64,000 nucleotides of DNA from Geobacillus vulcani PSS1 (GTDB taxonomy: Bacteria > Bacillota > Bacilli > Bacillales > Anoxybacillaceae). The DNA is taken from positions 1,651,501-1,715,500 of the forward strand of contig NZ_JPOI01000001.1 in assembly GCF_000733845.1 (NCBI RefSeq), read 5' to 3'. Shown piece after piece: positions 35,467 to 45,357 of the stretch (the stretch's first letter is position 1; each line of letters begins with the position of its first letter). The notes under the pieces were generated by a model. That model worked only from the letters and a program-made list of their open reading frames with translations, made no database searches and had not been told where the DNA came from. The translations under genes and the position numbers were made by a program.

Positions 35467-35582
35467 CAGAGGCGCTCTTCCCGCTTTGGGAAGGGCGCTT
35501 TCTAATGGTCGGCGCGACCGTTGAATCCCCGCCGCTTGGCCCGGTATAATGAAAGTAACAACGCGTAAAGGGTGAAGAACCG

Positions 35583-36890
35583 TTGGCGACAAAACACGAG
35601 CAAATTTTGGAATATATCCACCGGCTGCCGATTGGTGAAAAAATTTCTGTCCGGCAAATTGCCAAGGAAATGGGCGTGAGCGAAGGAACGGCGTACCGGG
35701 CGATCAAGGATGCCGAGAACAAAGGGTATGTGAGCACGATTGAACGCGTCGGCACGATCCGGATTGAGAAGAAGCGGAAGGAAAACATTGAGAAGCTCAC
35801 GTATGCCGAGGTCGTCAACATTGTGGACGGGCAGGTGCTTGGCGGACGTGAAGGGCTGCATAAGACGCTCAACCGCTTTGTCATCGGCGCCATGCAGCTT
35901 GAGGCGATGATGCGCTATACCGGTGCAGGGGATCTGTTGATCGTCGGCAACCGGACGAAGGCGCACGAGCTGGCGCTTCAAGCCGGGGCGGCGGTGCTCA
36001 TCACGGGCGGGTTTGACACGGCCGACCACGTCAAAAAGCTCGCCGATGAGCGGCAGCTGCCGATCATTTCGACGAGCTATGACACGTTTACGGTCGCGAC
36101 AATGATCAACCGGGCGATTTACGACCAGCTCATCAAAAAAGAAATTGTGTTGGTCGAGGATATTCTCATTCCGCTTGACAAGACAGCATACTTGCGCGTC
36201 AATGATCCGGTTGAGCGCTGGTACGCACTAAACAAGGAAACACGCCACAGCCGATTCCCGGTCGTCGATGATGAGTTGAAAGTGCAAGGGGTTGTGACGG
36301 CAAAAGACGTGCTGGATGTCGATCGGCAGCTGCCGATCGAAAAAGTGATGACGAAGCAGCCGATTACGGTGAACGGGAAAACATCCGTTGCGTTCGCTTC
36401 TCATATCATGGTATGGGAAGGAATTGAGCTTCTCCCGGTGGTGGATGACTATAACCGGCTGCAAGGAATCATCAGCCGTCAAGACGTGTTAAAAGCGCTG
36501 CAAATGGCGCAGCGCCAGCCGCAAGTCGGGGAGACGATCGATGATCTCATCACTGCTCAGTTTCGTGAGTCAGGCGACAAAGAAACGCTGTTCCGCTGCA
36601 CGATCACGCCGCAGATGACGAACTATTTAGGGACGCTCTCGTACGGCGTGTTTACGACGATCGTCACCGAAGCGGCGGCGCGCATGCTTCGGGCGTACAA
36701 ACGCGGCGATTTGGTGATGGAAAACATCACCGTCTACTTCATCAAACCGGTGCAAATCGACAGCACGGTCGACGTGCGGGCAAAGCTTTTAGAGCTCGGG
36801 CGCAAGTTCGGGAAAGTGGATGTCGAAGTGTATAACGAAGGCGATCTTGTCGGCAAAGCGATGATGATGTGCCAGCTGATCGACCGGTAA
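35583..36890 (+). CDS. ytoI: YtoI: HTH-DRTGG-CBS-hotdog protein
   Basis: 435 aa with four parts: an N-terminal winged helix (SVRQIAKEMGVSEGTAYRAI), a DRTGG domain (about residues 80-185), a pair of CBS domains (HSRFPVVDDELKVQGVV; IELLPVVDDYNRLQGII), and a C-terminal hotdog (4HBT-like) domain (GTLSYGVFTTIVTEAAA). This suggests a nucleotide- or acyl-CoA-sensing regulator; no target is known to me. The start is TTG 35583 with AAAGGGTG about 8 nt upstream. Confidence 0.92.
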   Translation: MATKHEQILEYIHRLPIGEKISVRQIAKEMGVSEGTAYRAIKDAENKGYVSTIERVGTIRIEKKRKENIEKLTYAEVVNIVDGQVLGGREGLHKTLNRFVIGAMQLEAMMRYTGAGDLLIVGNRTKAHELALQAGAAVLITGGFDTADHVKKLADERQLPIISTSYDTFTVATMINRAIYDQLIKKEIVLVEDILIPLDKTAYLRVNDPVERWYALNKETRHSRFPVVDDELKVQGVVTAKDVLDVDRQLPIEKVMTKQPITVNGKTSVAFASHIMVWEGIELLPVVDDYNRLQGIISRQDVLKALQMAQRQPQVGETIDDLITAQFRESGDKETLFRCTITPQMTNYLGTLSYGVFTTIVTEAAARMLRAYKRGDLVMENITVYFIKPVQIDSTVDVRAKLLELGRKFGKVDVEVYNEGDLVGKAMMMCQLIDR

Positions 36891-36905
36891 ACGGGAAGGC
36901 AAACG

Positions 36906-36942
36906 AAAAGGATGCCCACTTTCTTATGGGGACATCCTTTTC
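36906..36942. terminator. Bidirectional terminator between ytoI and ytpI
   Basis: Stem AAAAGGATGCCC / GGGGACATCCTTTT with one mismatch, A-rich on the left and T-rich on the right. It is a diverged member of the GGTGTCCC hairpin group. Confidence 0.8.
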
Positions 36943-36977
36943 CTTGTACCGTTGGCCGGTGTATACGCCAAACGGCA

Positions 36978-37286
36978 TTACCTTTGTTTGGCCGCCTCCT
37001 CCGCCTCTTCGACCGCCTGCGGCAAGTAGTAGCGGTAGGCGCGGTAGCCGGCCCAGACGCTGCCGAAGCCTAAGATGATAAAAATGGCGGAGATGATATA
37101 CGTCACCATTGTCTGATACAAAAACAATTGGTTGATCCCGAACAAGGCGACGAACAGTCCGAGCGCCATGCTCGATTTCGCCGAGAGAAAGCGGCGCTCG
37201 ATCGGACGTTCGGAACGGACGTAGCGGATTTTATAATAGACGTAAAACGAAAAGGAAAATATAATGAAAATAACCAGGGCTGGCAT
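36978..37286 (-). CDS. ytpI: Small membrane protein YtpI
   Basis: 102 aa with three hydrophobic segments (start to 18, about 40-60 and 62-82) and a charged C-terminus rich in Glu. Function unknown; it lies between ytoI and nrnA as in B. subtilis. CGGAGGGATC precedes ATG 37286. Confidence 0.85.
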   Translation of the reverse strand: MPALVIFIIFSFSFYVYYKIRYVRSERPIERRFLSAKSSMALGLFVALFGINQLFLYQTMVTYIISAIFIILGFGSVWAGYRAYRYYLPQAVEEAEEAAKQR

Positions 37287-37385
37287 GGTTGATCCCTCCG
37301 TTGTCCATTTCTTTTTCCATTGTACATAGAAGCAGGGAAAAAGGCCAGCGGTTGACTATGACAGGTGACTAAAGGGGAAAAACAA

Positions 37386-38333
37386 ATGAAACCGGTTCAT
37401 CAACAAATTCTTGATGCGATTCGTGAATTTGACACGATCATCATCCACCGCCACGTGCGTCCGGATCCGGACGCGTACGGGTCGCAGGGCGGGTTGGCGG
37501 CGCTGCTGCGGGCGTCGTTTCCAAAAAAGCGGGTGTATGCGGTGGGGACGGACGACCCGTCGTTGTCATTTTTACGCCAAATGGATGTCATTGACGATGC
37601 GGTCTATGAGCAGGCGCTCGTCATCGTCTGTGACACAGCCAACGAGGAACGGATTTGCGACAGCCGCTATCGGCTCGGGCGAAAGCTCATTAAAATCGAT
37701 CATCATCCGAACGACACGCCGTATGGCGACATCATGTGGGTCGACACCGACGCCAGTTCGACCAGCGAGATGATTTATGAGTTGTATTTGGCGGGGAAAG
37801 ATGAAGGGCTGACGATGACCGCTGAGGCGGCGCGCCTCATTTACGCCGGCATTGTCGGCGATACGGGCCGCTTTTTATTTCCGCGCACGAGCGAAAAAAC
37901 GTTCCGCTACGCTGGGGAGCTCATTTCGTACGGCTTTTCGCTGACGGAATTGTACGACGGATTGTATCGAACGAGCTTGCCGCTTGCCCGCTTAAGCGGC
38001 TATGTGCTGTCGAACTTTACGATCGAGGAAGGAGTGGCGGCCGTCAAAATGCCGCGGGCGCTGCTTGAGGAATATGGAGTCACCCCGCTTGAGGCGTCGC
38101 AGCTCGTCAGTTTGCTCGGCAATATTGACGGCATCGTCGCTTGGGTGTTTTTTGTAGAGGAAGAACGGGAAATCCGCGTCCGCTTCCGTTCCAAAGGCCC
38201 CATCATCAATGTCGTTGCCAAACGCTACGGCGGCGGCGGCCATCCGCTCGCAGCCGGCGCGTCCATTGCTTCTTGGGAGGAAGCGGATCGCGTGATGGAA
38301 GATGTAAAAGAAGTCTGCCGGGCTGAGCGGTGA
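37386..38333 (+). CDS. nrnA: Oligoribonuclease / pAp phosphatase NrnA (DHH family)
   Basis: 315 aa. It degrades nanoRNAs to mononucleotides and dephosphorylates 3',5'-pAp. DHH motifs: HRHVRPDPDAYGSQGG, VIVCDTANEER, KIDHHPND, and VGDTGRFLF; the DHHA1 domain ends in GGGGHPLAAGA. ATG 37386 is 8 nt after AAAGGGG. Its B. subtilis name is ytqI. Confidence 0.94.
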   Translation: MKPVHQQILDAIREFDTIIIHRHVRPDPDAYGSQGGLAALLRASFPKKRVYAVGTDDPSLSFLRQMDVIDDAVYEQALVIVCDTANEERICDSRYRLGRKLIKIDHHPNDTPYGDIMWVDTDASSTSEMIYELYLAGKDEGLTMTAEAARLIYAGIVGDTGRFLFPRTSEKTFRYAGELISYGFSLTELYDGLYRTSLPLARLSGYVLSNFTIEEGVAAVKMPRALLEEYGVTPLEASQLVSLLGNIDGIVAWVFFVEEEREIRVRFRSKGPIINVVAKRYGGGGHPLAAGASIASWEEADRVMEDVKEVCRAER

Positions 38334-38385
38334 CGAACCCGGATGGTTTTAGAAAATGTTGTTTCGGCGAAGCGTCATGTTGATA

Positions 38386-38424
38386 AGAGAAGGTGTCCCG
38401 AAGGCTTTCAGGACACCCTCTTTT
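38386..38424 (+). terminator. Terminator hairpin of the GGTGTCCC type after nrnA
   Basis: Stem GGTGTCC / GGACACC with 11-nt loop, then CTCTTTTCC. Confidence 0.85.
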
Positions 38425-38471
38425 CCCTCAAGACGCGCTTGTTTGGCATCGCCGCGGCGGCAAGGAGCGCT

Positions 38472-38975
38472 CTATGGAAGCGGCGTCAGCTTGACTTCGA
38501 CGGCCAACAAGGTAAAGATCGTGAGTGTGTGGAGTTCAAGCCGGTATCGCTTCTCGTGGATCGTATACGTTTTGTTTTCAATCGCCCGCTCAATCAGTTC
38601 GCGGCTGTTGTACACCGTTTCGATATCTTTCGTAATCAAATGGGACAAATCTTCTTTGACGCTGTCTTCAATGCGAAACGTCGTGTATGAATCAAGTTTA
38701 TATTGCTCGGCGTTGGCGAGATGGACGGAAACGTCCTGCACGGTCAGCTTTTTTTTCATTTCCTTGTTGTAATGAATATAGTCTTCCTGCCAAATGCGAA
38801 TTTCGTTTTGCAAATCGGCGATCTGTTCGTTGAGCTCATTGACGTGCCGCACTTGTTTTTCCTGCAAGACGCCGAAAACATACAAAAAGACAAACCAGCT
38901 GATGAGCGCTCCGATCGCCGCGCCGGCGAAAAAGCGTTGCCATGACGGGAATTGGTAGTACGGAGGAATTCTCAT
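38472..38975 (-). CDS. ytrI: Sporulation membrane protein YtrI
   Basis: 167 aa. A single transmembrane segment (FFAGAAIGALISWFVFLYVF) near the N-terminus is followed by a coiled-coil-like region (VNELNEQIADLQNEIRIW). The B. subtilis protein is made in the mother cell and needed for normal spores. ATG 38975 overlaps the ytrH stop by 4 nt (ATGA), and AGGAG is upstream. Confidence 0.88.
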   Translation of the reverse strand: MRIPPYYQFPSWQRFFAGAAIGALISWFVFLYVFGVLQEKQVRHVNELNEQIADLQNEIRIWQEDYIHYNKEMKKKLTVQDVSVHLANAEQYKLDSYTTFRIEDSVKEDLSHLITKDIETVYNSRELIERAIENKTYTIHEKRYRLELHTLTIFTLLAVEVKLTPLP

Positions 38976-39313
38976 GGCGAAATGTGCTCCTGTGTCAGCC
39001 ACGTAATGATGGCCACTCCCGTCTGTGCTCCGCCCATAGCGGACAAAATGAGCAAAAATTGCCGCACGATGTCTTTCGTTTCCCCTAAAAACAGCCCTCG
39101 CTCAACGACGTAAAACGTGTCAAACGTCCCGCCGATGGCGGCGACGACCGCCCAAATGCGCAAATCGCCGGCAAATCGGTACATGGCCGTCAACGGCTGG
39201 CCGCCGCTCAAAAACGCGCCGAGCGCGCCGATGATGGCGCCGCCAAGCAGCACGCCGACGGCGATAAAATAGCTTTGAATAAACGCCGGCAAAAAAGCCG
39301 CTTTTTCGTTCAT
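38972..39313 (-). CDS. ytrH: Sporulation membrane protein YtrH
   Basis: 113 aa with three hydrophobic segments (FIQSYFIAVGVLLGGAIIGA; IWAVVAAIGG; LLILSAMGGAQTGVAIITWL). It forms an operon with ytrI, divergent from dnaE, as in B. subtilis where sigma-E drives the pair. A weak sigma-E-like arrangement (ACATACT, then ATATACATA) is visible upstream of 39340 on the minus strand. Confidence 0.88.
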   Translation of the reverse strand: MNEKAAFLPAFIQSYFIAVGVLLGGAIIGALGAFLSGGQPLTAMYRFAGDLRIWAVVAAIGGTFDTFYVVERGLFLGETKDIVRQFLLILSAMGGAQTGVAIITWLTQEHISP

Positions 39314-39431
39314 GCGTTTTCCCGTCCTTTCTTTCTCTCTTATCTATGTATATCGATAGGGTGGACGGAGTATGTAGCCGAAAGAGAAGTTTTCGCCCGT
39401 CAAGCGCACGGATGAGGGAGGGATGGTCACT

Positions 39432-42400
39432 ATGTTCGTCCACTTGCATGTGTTGAGCGGATACAGTTTGTTTCAAAGTGCGGCGACGGTGGAGGCGCTT
39501 GTAGCGAGGGCGAAGCAACTTGGCTATCAAGCGCTTGCGCTCACTGACCGGAATGTGCTGTATGGCGCCGTTTCCTTTTACCGGGAATGCCAGCGCCACG
39601 GCATCCGCCCGATCATCGGCATGACGGCTGATGTCGCTCTTTTTGGGGACGAGGCGTTTCCGCTCGTGCTGTTGGCCGCCAATGAAGAGGGATACCGGCA
39701 TTTGCTTGAAATCAGCACCATGATGCAAATGGGGGAAACAAAGTATGTTGAGGAAGCTGCTCTTGTACGTTTAAGCGGTGGAATCATCGCCATCACTCCC
39801 GGAAGCGAGGGACGCGTCGAGTCGCTTGTGGCCGCTGGGGAATGGGAGCGGGCGAAAGAGGCGCTTGTTCGCTACCAGCGGTTGTTTCCTGGACGGCTGT
39901 ATGTCGCCGTTCAGCGCGGCGAGCAAACGCGCGCCCTGTATGAAGCAGGGTTGTTGCAACTGGCGGAGGAAACTGGCGTGCCGATCGTGGCAACGAACGA
40001 CGTCCGTTATGTGGAGCGCAGTGATGCCGTGGCGTGGCGCTGTTTGCAGGCCATCGACCGCGGCGCGCTGCTCGCTGACATTGAGGACGATGACAGCCGC
40101 TATTTGGCGGGGCGAGAGGAGATGGCGCGGCGGTTTGCCGACTTGCCCGAGGCGCTGAAGAACAGCTTGGCGATCGCTGATCAATGCGAGCTGCAGATCG
40201 AGTTTGGCGGCTGGCGGCTGCCGGCGTACCCCGTTCCGGACGGAGAAACGGCCGACCGTTATTTGCGCAGCCTGTGCGAACAAGGGCTCGCCCGCCGTGT
40301 GCCGTCGGCCGATGAGCGCTATCGGCGGCGCCTCGCGCATGAGCTTGACATCATTCAGTCGCTTCATTTCAGCGACTATTTTTTGATCGTCGCCGATGTG
40401 GTCGACTACGCCCGCCGGCGCGGCATCTTAACCGGCCCGGGCCGAGGTTCGGCGGCCGGGTCTCTCGTCGCCTATGCTCTGTCAATCACCGACGTTGACC
40501 CGATCAAGTACGGACTTTTGTTTGAACGGTTTTTAAACCCGGAGCGGGTGTCGGTGCCTGATATTGACCTCGATTTTCCCGATGACCGGCGCGAGGAAGT
40601 GATTCGCTATGTGGCAGATAAATACGGGCGCGATCGCGTCGCGCAAATCATTACGTTCGGCACGTTCGGCGCCAAGGCGGCGCTGCGCGAGACGGCCAAA
40701 GCGCTTGGCATCCCTGTGGGGGAGGTGGAACAGATCGCTTCACTGCTGCCGAACAAACCAAATGTGACGCTCCGCCAATGGCATGCCGAGTCCGCCGCGT
40801 TTCGCCGCGCGATGGCTGCCGTTCCTCAAGGGGAAGAATGGTTCGCTGTCGCGCAAAAACTGGAAGGGCTGCCGCGCCATACGTCGATTCACGCCGCCGG
40901 CGTCATCATCAGCCCGGAGCCGCTTGTGCGCCTTGTGCCGTTGCAGCCAAGCCATGGCGAATGGCCGTTGACGCAATACGCCATGGGGGCGCTTGAAGCG
41001 CTCGGATTGTTGAAAATTGACTTTCTCGGTTTGCGCACGCTCACGTTGATCGGGCAGATCGCGCGCTTGATCGAGCGGCAGACGGGAAAGCCGTTTGACA
41101 TCCGCACGCTGCCGCTCGATGATAAAAAAACGTACGCACTGCTTGGCGCTGGGGATACAAACGGCGTTTTCCAGCTCGAATCAAGCGGGATGAAACGCAT
41201 TCTCGCCGAGCTGCAGCCGTCCGAGTTTGAAGATGTCGTCGCCGTCAATGCTTTGTATCGACCGGGGCCGATGCAAATGATCCCCGTTTACATCCGGCGC
41301 AAGCGCGGCGAGGAGCCGGTCGAGTACATCCATCCCGACCTTGCGCCGATTTTGGCGCCGACATACGGGGTATTGATCTATCAGGAGCAAATTATGCAAA
41401 TCGCCGCCCGGCTTGCCGGCTTTTCGCTCGGACAAGCGGACGTGCTGCGCCGGGCGGTGGCGAAAAAAGAAAAAGCGCTGCTTGATGAGCGGCGCCAGGC
41501 GTTTATCGCCGGTTGCGCGGCGAACGGCTATCCGCAAGAAATCGCTGAAGAATTGTATCAGCACATCGCCCGTTTCGCCGATTACGGCTTCAACCGAAGC
41601 CACGCGGTCAGCTATGCGCGGTTGTCCTATGCCATGGCTTATATGAAAGCCCATCACCCGCTCTGTTTTTATGCGGTCATGCTTGATGGCGCTTCCGGAG
41701 ACCGGGAAAAAGCCGCGTTGTACTATCGGGAGGCGGCGCATAAAGGCATCCGCGTTCTCTCGCCATCGGTCAATGAAAGCGGGGTTCATGCTTCGATCGA
41801 AGGGGGCGCCATTCGCCTGGGGCTCGCGATGGTCAAGCAAGTCGGCCAAGCGGCGAAGGTGATTGTCCGAGAGCGGAACGCGAACGGGCCGTTTGCTGAT
41901 TTCTTCGATTTCGCCGTCCGCCTGCTGCCAAAAGGCCTCGGGCGCCCGGCGCTCGAGGCGCTGATTTCCGTTGGGGCGTTTGACGAGTTCGGCACAGATC
42001 GGGCTTCGCTTCTTGCCAGCATTGACGTTGCGATCGAACATGCGCAATGGGTTCAGGCGCTGCAAGCCGGAGGGCTGTCGTTAAAGCCGAAATGCGCTGA
42101 TGCGCCTCCCCTATCGCCGGCTGAGCGGCGTCGGCGGGAAGCGGAGTTTCTTGGCTTCGCCGTCACCCCGCACCCGGCGGTGGTGCTTCGCCCGTTGCTG
42201 CAAGCGGCTGGAGCGGCGCCTGTTGCTGAGGTGCAACGGTCGTCGGCGTTTGTCGGCGGATCAATCATCCGTCTGCGGAAAACGAGAACGAAATTTGGTG
42301 AAGAGATGGCGTTTCTGACGGTGAGCGATGAAAGTGGGGAATTGGAGGCGGTGGCGTTTCCGGCCGTTTATCACCGGGCGTCCGATGAACTCAAGGAAGG

Positions 42401-42704
42401 AAATTTCGTGTTGCTTGCTGGAACGGTCGACGCGCGTGGCGGACGGCCCCAGCTCATCATCCGCCGAGCCGAACGCTTGACGGCGTCGGCGCTGTATATC
42501 GACGTCAGCCGCCAAGACAAAGAGCGTCTTGCCGCGCTGAAGCCGCTGTTGGAACGACACCGAGGCCGCACCCCGGTGTATTTGTACGACGAAGCAAAGC
42601 GGAAGCTTCTCCGTCTTCCCGAACGGTACGCGGCCGATCTCACCGCGCTGCTTGTCGATGAACTGCTTTCCTTGTTCGGCTTCGGACGCGTGGCCGTCAA
42701 GTAA
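39432..42704 (+). CDS. dnaE: DNA polymerase III alpha subunit DnaE
   Basis: 1090 aa. It is the second replicative polymerase of low-GC Gram-positives, extending primers before PolC. The PHP domain is at the N-terminus (MFVHLHVLSGYSLFQSAA). Catalytic aspartates lie in PDIDLDFPDDRR (Asp377, 379, 381) and GPGRGSAAGSLVAY. Helix-hairpin-helix and OB-fold parts are at the C-terminus. ATG 39432 is about 9 nt from GGGAGG; an ATG at 39423 is too close to the SD. The start sequence matches B. subtilis DnaE. Confidence 0.95.
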   Translation: MFVHLHVLSGYSLFQSAATVEALVARAKQLGYQALALTDRNVLYGAVSFYRECQRHGIRPIIGMTADVALFGDEAFPLVLLAANEEGYRHLLEISTMMQMGETKYVEEAALVRLSGGIIAITPGSEGRVESLVAAGEWERAKEALVRYQRLFPGRLYVAVQRGEQTRALYEAGLLQLAEETGVPIVATNDVRYVERSDAVAWRCLQAIDRGALLADIEDDDSRYLAGREEMARRFADLPEALKNSLAIADQCELQIEFGGWRLPAYPVPDGETADRYLRSLCEQGLARRVPSADERYRRRLAHELDIIQSLHFSDYFLIVADVVDYARRRGILTGPGRGSAAGSLVAYALSITDVDPIKYGLLFERFLNPERVSVPDIDLDFPDDRREEVIRYVADKYGRDRVAQIITFGTFGAKAALRETAKALGIPVGEVEQIASLLPNKPNVTLRQWHAESAAFRRAMAAVPQGEEWFAVAQKLEGLPRHTSIHAAGVIISPEPLVRLVPLQPSHGEWPLTQYAMGALEALGLLKIDFLGLRTLTLIGQIARLIERQTGKPFDIRTLPLDDKKTYALLGAGDTNGVFQLESSGMKRILAELQPSEFEDVVAVNALYRPGPMQMIPVYIRRKRGEEPVEYIHPDLAPILAPTYGVLIYQEQIMQIAARLAGFSLGQADVLRRAVAKKEKALLDERRQAFIAGCAANGYPQEIAEELYQHIARFADYGFNRSHAVSYARLSYAMAYMKAHHPLCFYAVMLDGASGDREKAALYYREAAHKGIRVLSPSVNESGVHASIEGGAIRLGLAMVKQVGQAAKVIVRERNANGPFADFFDFAVRLLPKGLGRPALEALISVGAFDEFGTDRASLLASIDVAIEHAQWVQALQAGGLSLKPKCADAPPLSPAERRRREAEFLGFAVTPHPAVVLRPLLQAAGAAPVAEVQRSSAFVGGSIIRLRKTRTKFGEEMAFLTVSDESGELEAVAFPAVYHRASDELKEGNFVLLAGTVDARGGRPQLIIRRAERLTASALYIDVSRQDKERLAALKPLLERHRGRTPVYLYDEAKRKLLRLPERYAADLTALLVDELLSLFGFGRVAVK

Positions 42705-42752
42705 ATCGCTCTTTACTATTTCATTATTTTGTTATATCGTATAACCATTAGG

Positions 42753-42763
42753 TGGTCAGACCA
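42753..42763. promoter_or_regulatory. FadR-subfamily GntR operator (TNGTNNNACNA)
   Basis: TGGT-CAG-ACCA matches exactly the half-site pattern known for the FadR subfamily of GntR regulators. It lies 27 nt before the ATG of the neighbouring GntR gene, just after a TATAAC box, suggesting autoregulation. Confidence 0.6.
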
Positions 42764-42824
42764 GTGAATAAAGCGAAGGAAGAGGGATCATGGTATCAAA
42801 GATGAGAACGTATATGCGGAGACG

Positions 42825-43448
42825 TTGAAACATATCCGCCGCATGATGGTGGAAGACAACCTAGCCCCTGGCGACAAGCTGCCGTCGGAGCGCGAGCTGG
42901 CCGAACGGCTCGGCGTCGGGCGTTCATCAGTGCGCGAGGCGTTGCGGGCGCTTGAATTTCTCGGCTTGATTGAAACGCGGCGAGGCGAGGGGAGGTATAT
43001 GCGTGAGGTCGGCAGCCACCAGCCGATCGACCTGTTGGCGATGTTTTTGTTGGAAAACGAACGGGCGAAGGACGATTGGGCGGAAACAAAATGGCTCATT
43101 GAGCGCCTGTTGCTTGTGCTTGCGTGCCGACGCCGGAGCGCAGCGGACGTAAACGAGTTAAAAAAAATCGTTCGTCAAAAACCGATTGATTTCGCGCGAT
43201 TTTTCGAGACGGTGGCCGAAGCGGCTGGCAATGTTTTGCTCGCCCGCATTTGGTGGGTGCTGTCGGGGTTTGCTGCTTCGTTTGCGTCCGAGCCGCCCCT
43301 TGACGACGCCGGCTATGAACAGCTGCTCGCCGCGTTGGAAAGGCAAGATCCGGCGGAGATTGCCGCCGTCTGGGAGGCGCAGCGGCCTTCGCCGTTGTCG
43401 AAACAGGCCAGACATCGTTTGACAAACAATGATGTCCATTTTCGATAA
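42825..43448 (+). CDS. GntR/FadR-family regulator, 5' end probably frameshifted
   Basis: 207 aa from TTG 42825. The winged helix is clear: DKLPSERELAERLGVGRSS, then VREALRALEFLGLIETRRGE; a shortened FCD-like helical domain follows. Homology should extend upstream: in the same frame the codons before TTG read KDENVYAET, typical of GntR starts, but no start codon exists in that frame. ATG 42790, with AAGGAAG 6 nt upstream, reads in another frame. One extra A in the run at 42798-42800 would join them as MVSKDENVYAET. Either the gene is damaged or it uses TTG. It precedes accD, so it may govern fatty-acid synthesis. Confidence 0.75.
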   Translation: MKHIRRMMVEDNLAPGDKLPSERELAERLGVGRSSVREALRALEFLGLIETRRGEGRYMREVGSHQPIDLLAMFLLENERAKDDWAETKWLIERLLLVLACRRRSAADVNELKKIVRQKPIDFARFFETVAEAAGNVLLARIWWVLSGFAASFASEPPLDDAGYEQLLAALERQDPAEIAAVWEAQRPSPLSKQARHRLTNNDVHFR

Positions 43449-43487
43449 AGTAGTAGAGAGGCGAAAACGCAAAGGAGGAGCTCCCTC

Positions 43488-44360
43488 GTGTGGAAAGACT
43501 TGTTTGGGAAAAAGAAAAAGTATGCACCGCTGCCTTCAGAACAAGTGAGGCATGAAGTGCCGGAGGGCGTGATGACGAAATGTCCGCAATGCAAGAAAAT
43601 TATGTATACAAAAGAGTTGGTCAAAAACTTGCGCGTTTGCCTAAGCTGCGGCTACCATCACCCGATGCCGGCGCGTGAACGGATTGCAAGCCTTCTGGAT
43701 GACGGCAGCTTCCGCGAGTATGACGCCGATATGATCTCGGTCAATCCGCTCGGCTTTCCGGGCTACATAGAAAAACTGGAAGAAGACCGGCGCAAGTCGG
43801 GACTGAACGAGGCGGTCGTCACCGGCGAAGGGACGCTTGACGGCCATCCGCTCGTCATTGCCGTCATGGATTCGTCGTTCCGCATGGGCAGCATGGGATC
43901 GGTTGTCGGCGAAAAAATCACCCGCGCCGTCGAGCGGGCGCGTGAACAGCAGATGCCGTTTCTCATTTTCACCGCTTCCGGCGGCGCCCGCATGCAAGAA
44001 GGGGTGTTAAGCCTCATGCAAATGGCGAAAACGAGCGCGGCGCTCAAACGGTTCAGCAACGACGGCGGCTTGTTCATCTCCGTCATGACCCATCCGACGA
44101 CCGGCGGTGTATCGGCGAGCTTTGCCTCGCTTGGGGATTATAACTTTGCCGAACCGGGGGCGCTCATTGGTTTTGCCGGCCGCCGCGTCATCGAGCAGAC
44201 GGTGCGCGAAGAGCTGCCGGAAGACTTCCAGACGGCGGAGTTTTTGCTGAAGCACGGGCAGTTGGATGCTGTCATTCACCGCCACGAGCTGAAAGAAACG
44301 CTTGCGGTCGTCTTGGATCTTCATCAAAAAGGAGGGGAAGAGGGATGGTGGCGGAATTAG
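43488..44360 (+). CDS. accD: Acetyl-CoA carboxylase carboxyltransferase subunit beta
   Basis: 290 aa. With AccA it transfers carboxyl from biotin to acetyl-CoA, giving malonyl-CoA. The N-terminal zinc ribbon has Cys32, 35, 51 and 54; the crotonase-fold part includes [19 protein letters not shown] and [13 protein letters not shown]. The start is GTG 43488, 9 nt after AAAGGAGG. It overlaps accA by 16 nt. In B. subtilis the malic enzyme gene ytsJ lies between dnaE and accD; here a GntR gene does. Confidence 0.96.
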   Translation: MWKDLFGKKKKYAPLPSEQVRHEVPEGVMTKCPQCKKIMYTKELVKNLRVCLSCGYHHPMPARERIASLLDDGSFREYDADMISVNPLGFPGYIEKLEEDRRKSGLNEAVVTGEGTLDGHPLVIAVMDSSFRMGSMGSVVGEKITRAVERAREQQMPFLIFTASGGARMQEGVLSLMQMAKTSAALKRFSNDGGLFISVMTHPTTGGVSASFASLGDYNFAEPGALIGFAGRRVIEQTVREELPEDFQTAEFLLKHGQLDAVIHRHELKETLAVVLDLHQKGGEEGWWRN

Positions 44361-45322
44361 AATTCGAAAAACCGCTTGTCGAGCTGCGCCGCAAAATTCA
44401 AGAGTTGAAAGAGTTCATGAAAACGGCAGACGTTGACTTATCGGCGGAAATCGAAAAGCTTGAGGCGCGCCTCGCCAAGCTGGAAAACGAGATTTATGCG
44501 AATTTGACGCCATGGGATCGCGTGCAAATCGCCCGCCATCCGCAGCGGCCGACGACGCTCGATTACATCGAGCGGCTGTTTACGAACTTTCTTGAGTGCC
44601 ACGGCGACCGCTGCTTTGGCGATGACGAAGCGATCGTCGGCGGCATCGCCAAATACGATGGACTCCCCGTGACGGTCATCGGCCACCAGCGCGGCAAAGA
44701 TACGAAAGAAAATTTGCGCCGCAACTTTGGCATGCCGCATCCGGAAGGATACCGGAAGGCGCTGCGGCTCATGAAACAGGCGGAAAAGTTTTCTCGGCCG
44801 ATCATCTGCTTTATCGACACGAAAGGCGCCTATCCGGGGAAAGCGGCGGAAGAGCGCGGGCAAAGCGAGGCGATCGCCCGCAACTTGTTTGAAATGGCGG
44901 GGCTCACCGTGCCGGTTGTCTGCATCGTCATCGGAGAGGGCGGAAGCGGCGGGGCGCTGGCGCTTGGCGTCGGCAACCATATTCATATGCTGGAAAACTC
45001 CACGTACTCGGTCATCTCGCCGGAAGGGGCGGCGGCGATTTTGTGGAAAGACGCCTCATTGGCGCAGCGGGCGGCGGAAACGATGAAAATCACCGCCCAT
45101 GACTTAAAAGCGCTTGGCGTCATTGATGAAATCATCCCAGAAGTGAAAGGCGGCGCTCACCGCGACGCTGACGAGCAGGCAAAGGAAATTGACCGCGTGC
45201 TGCGTCGTTCGCTCAAGCAGCTGTTGGCGCTTGACGGCGAAGAGCTCGTCCGGCAGCGCTACGAAAAATTTAAACAAATGGGCCAAGTGTCGTTTTTGCC
45301 GGAAACGATTCGGGCAAGATAG
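44345..45322 (+). CDS. accA: Acetyl-CoA carboxylase carboxyltransferase subunit alpha
   Basis: 325 aa. Partner of AccD in the alpha2-beta2 carboxyltransferase. Signatures: [54 protein letters not shown] and [18 protein letters not shown] 44345 lies inside accD behind GGAGGGGAAGAGGG, implying coupled translation. A terminator separates it from pfkA. Confidence 0.97.
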   Translation: MVAELEFEKPLVELRRKIQELKEFMKTADVDLSAEIEKLEARLAKLENEIYANLTPWDRVQIARHPQRPTTLDYIERLFTNFLECHGDRCFGDDEAIVGGIAKYDGLPVTVIGHQRGKDTKENLRRNFGMPHPEGYRKALRLMKQAEKFSRPIICFIDTKGAYPGKAAEERGQSEAIARNLFEMAGLTVPVVCIVIGEGGSGGALALGVGNHIHMLENSTYSVISPEGAAAILWKDASLAQRAAETMKITAHDLKALGVIDEIIPEVKGGAHRDADEQAKEIDRVLRRSLKQLLALDGEELVRQRYEKFKQMGQVSFLPETIRAR

Positions 45323-45324
45323 GG

Positions 45325-45357
45325 AAAAAGCTGTCTCCATCTGCGGGGCAGCTTTTC
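45325..45357 (+). terminator. Intrinsic terminator after accA
   Basis: Stem AAAAGCTG / CAGCTTTT extended by weaker pairs, ending in TTTTC. Confidence 0.75.
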
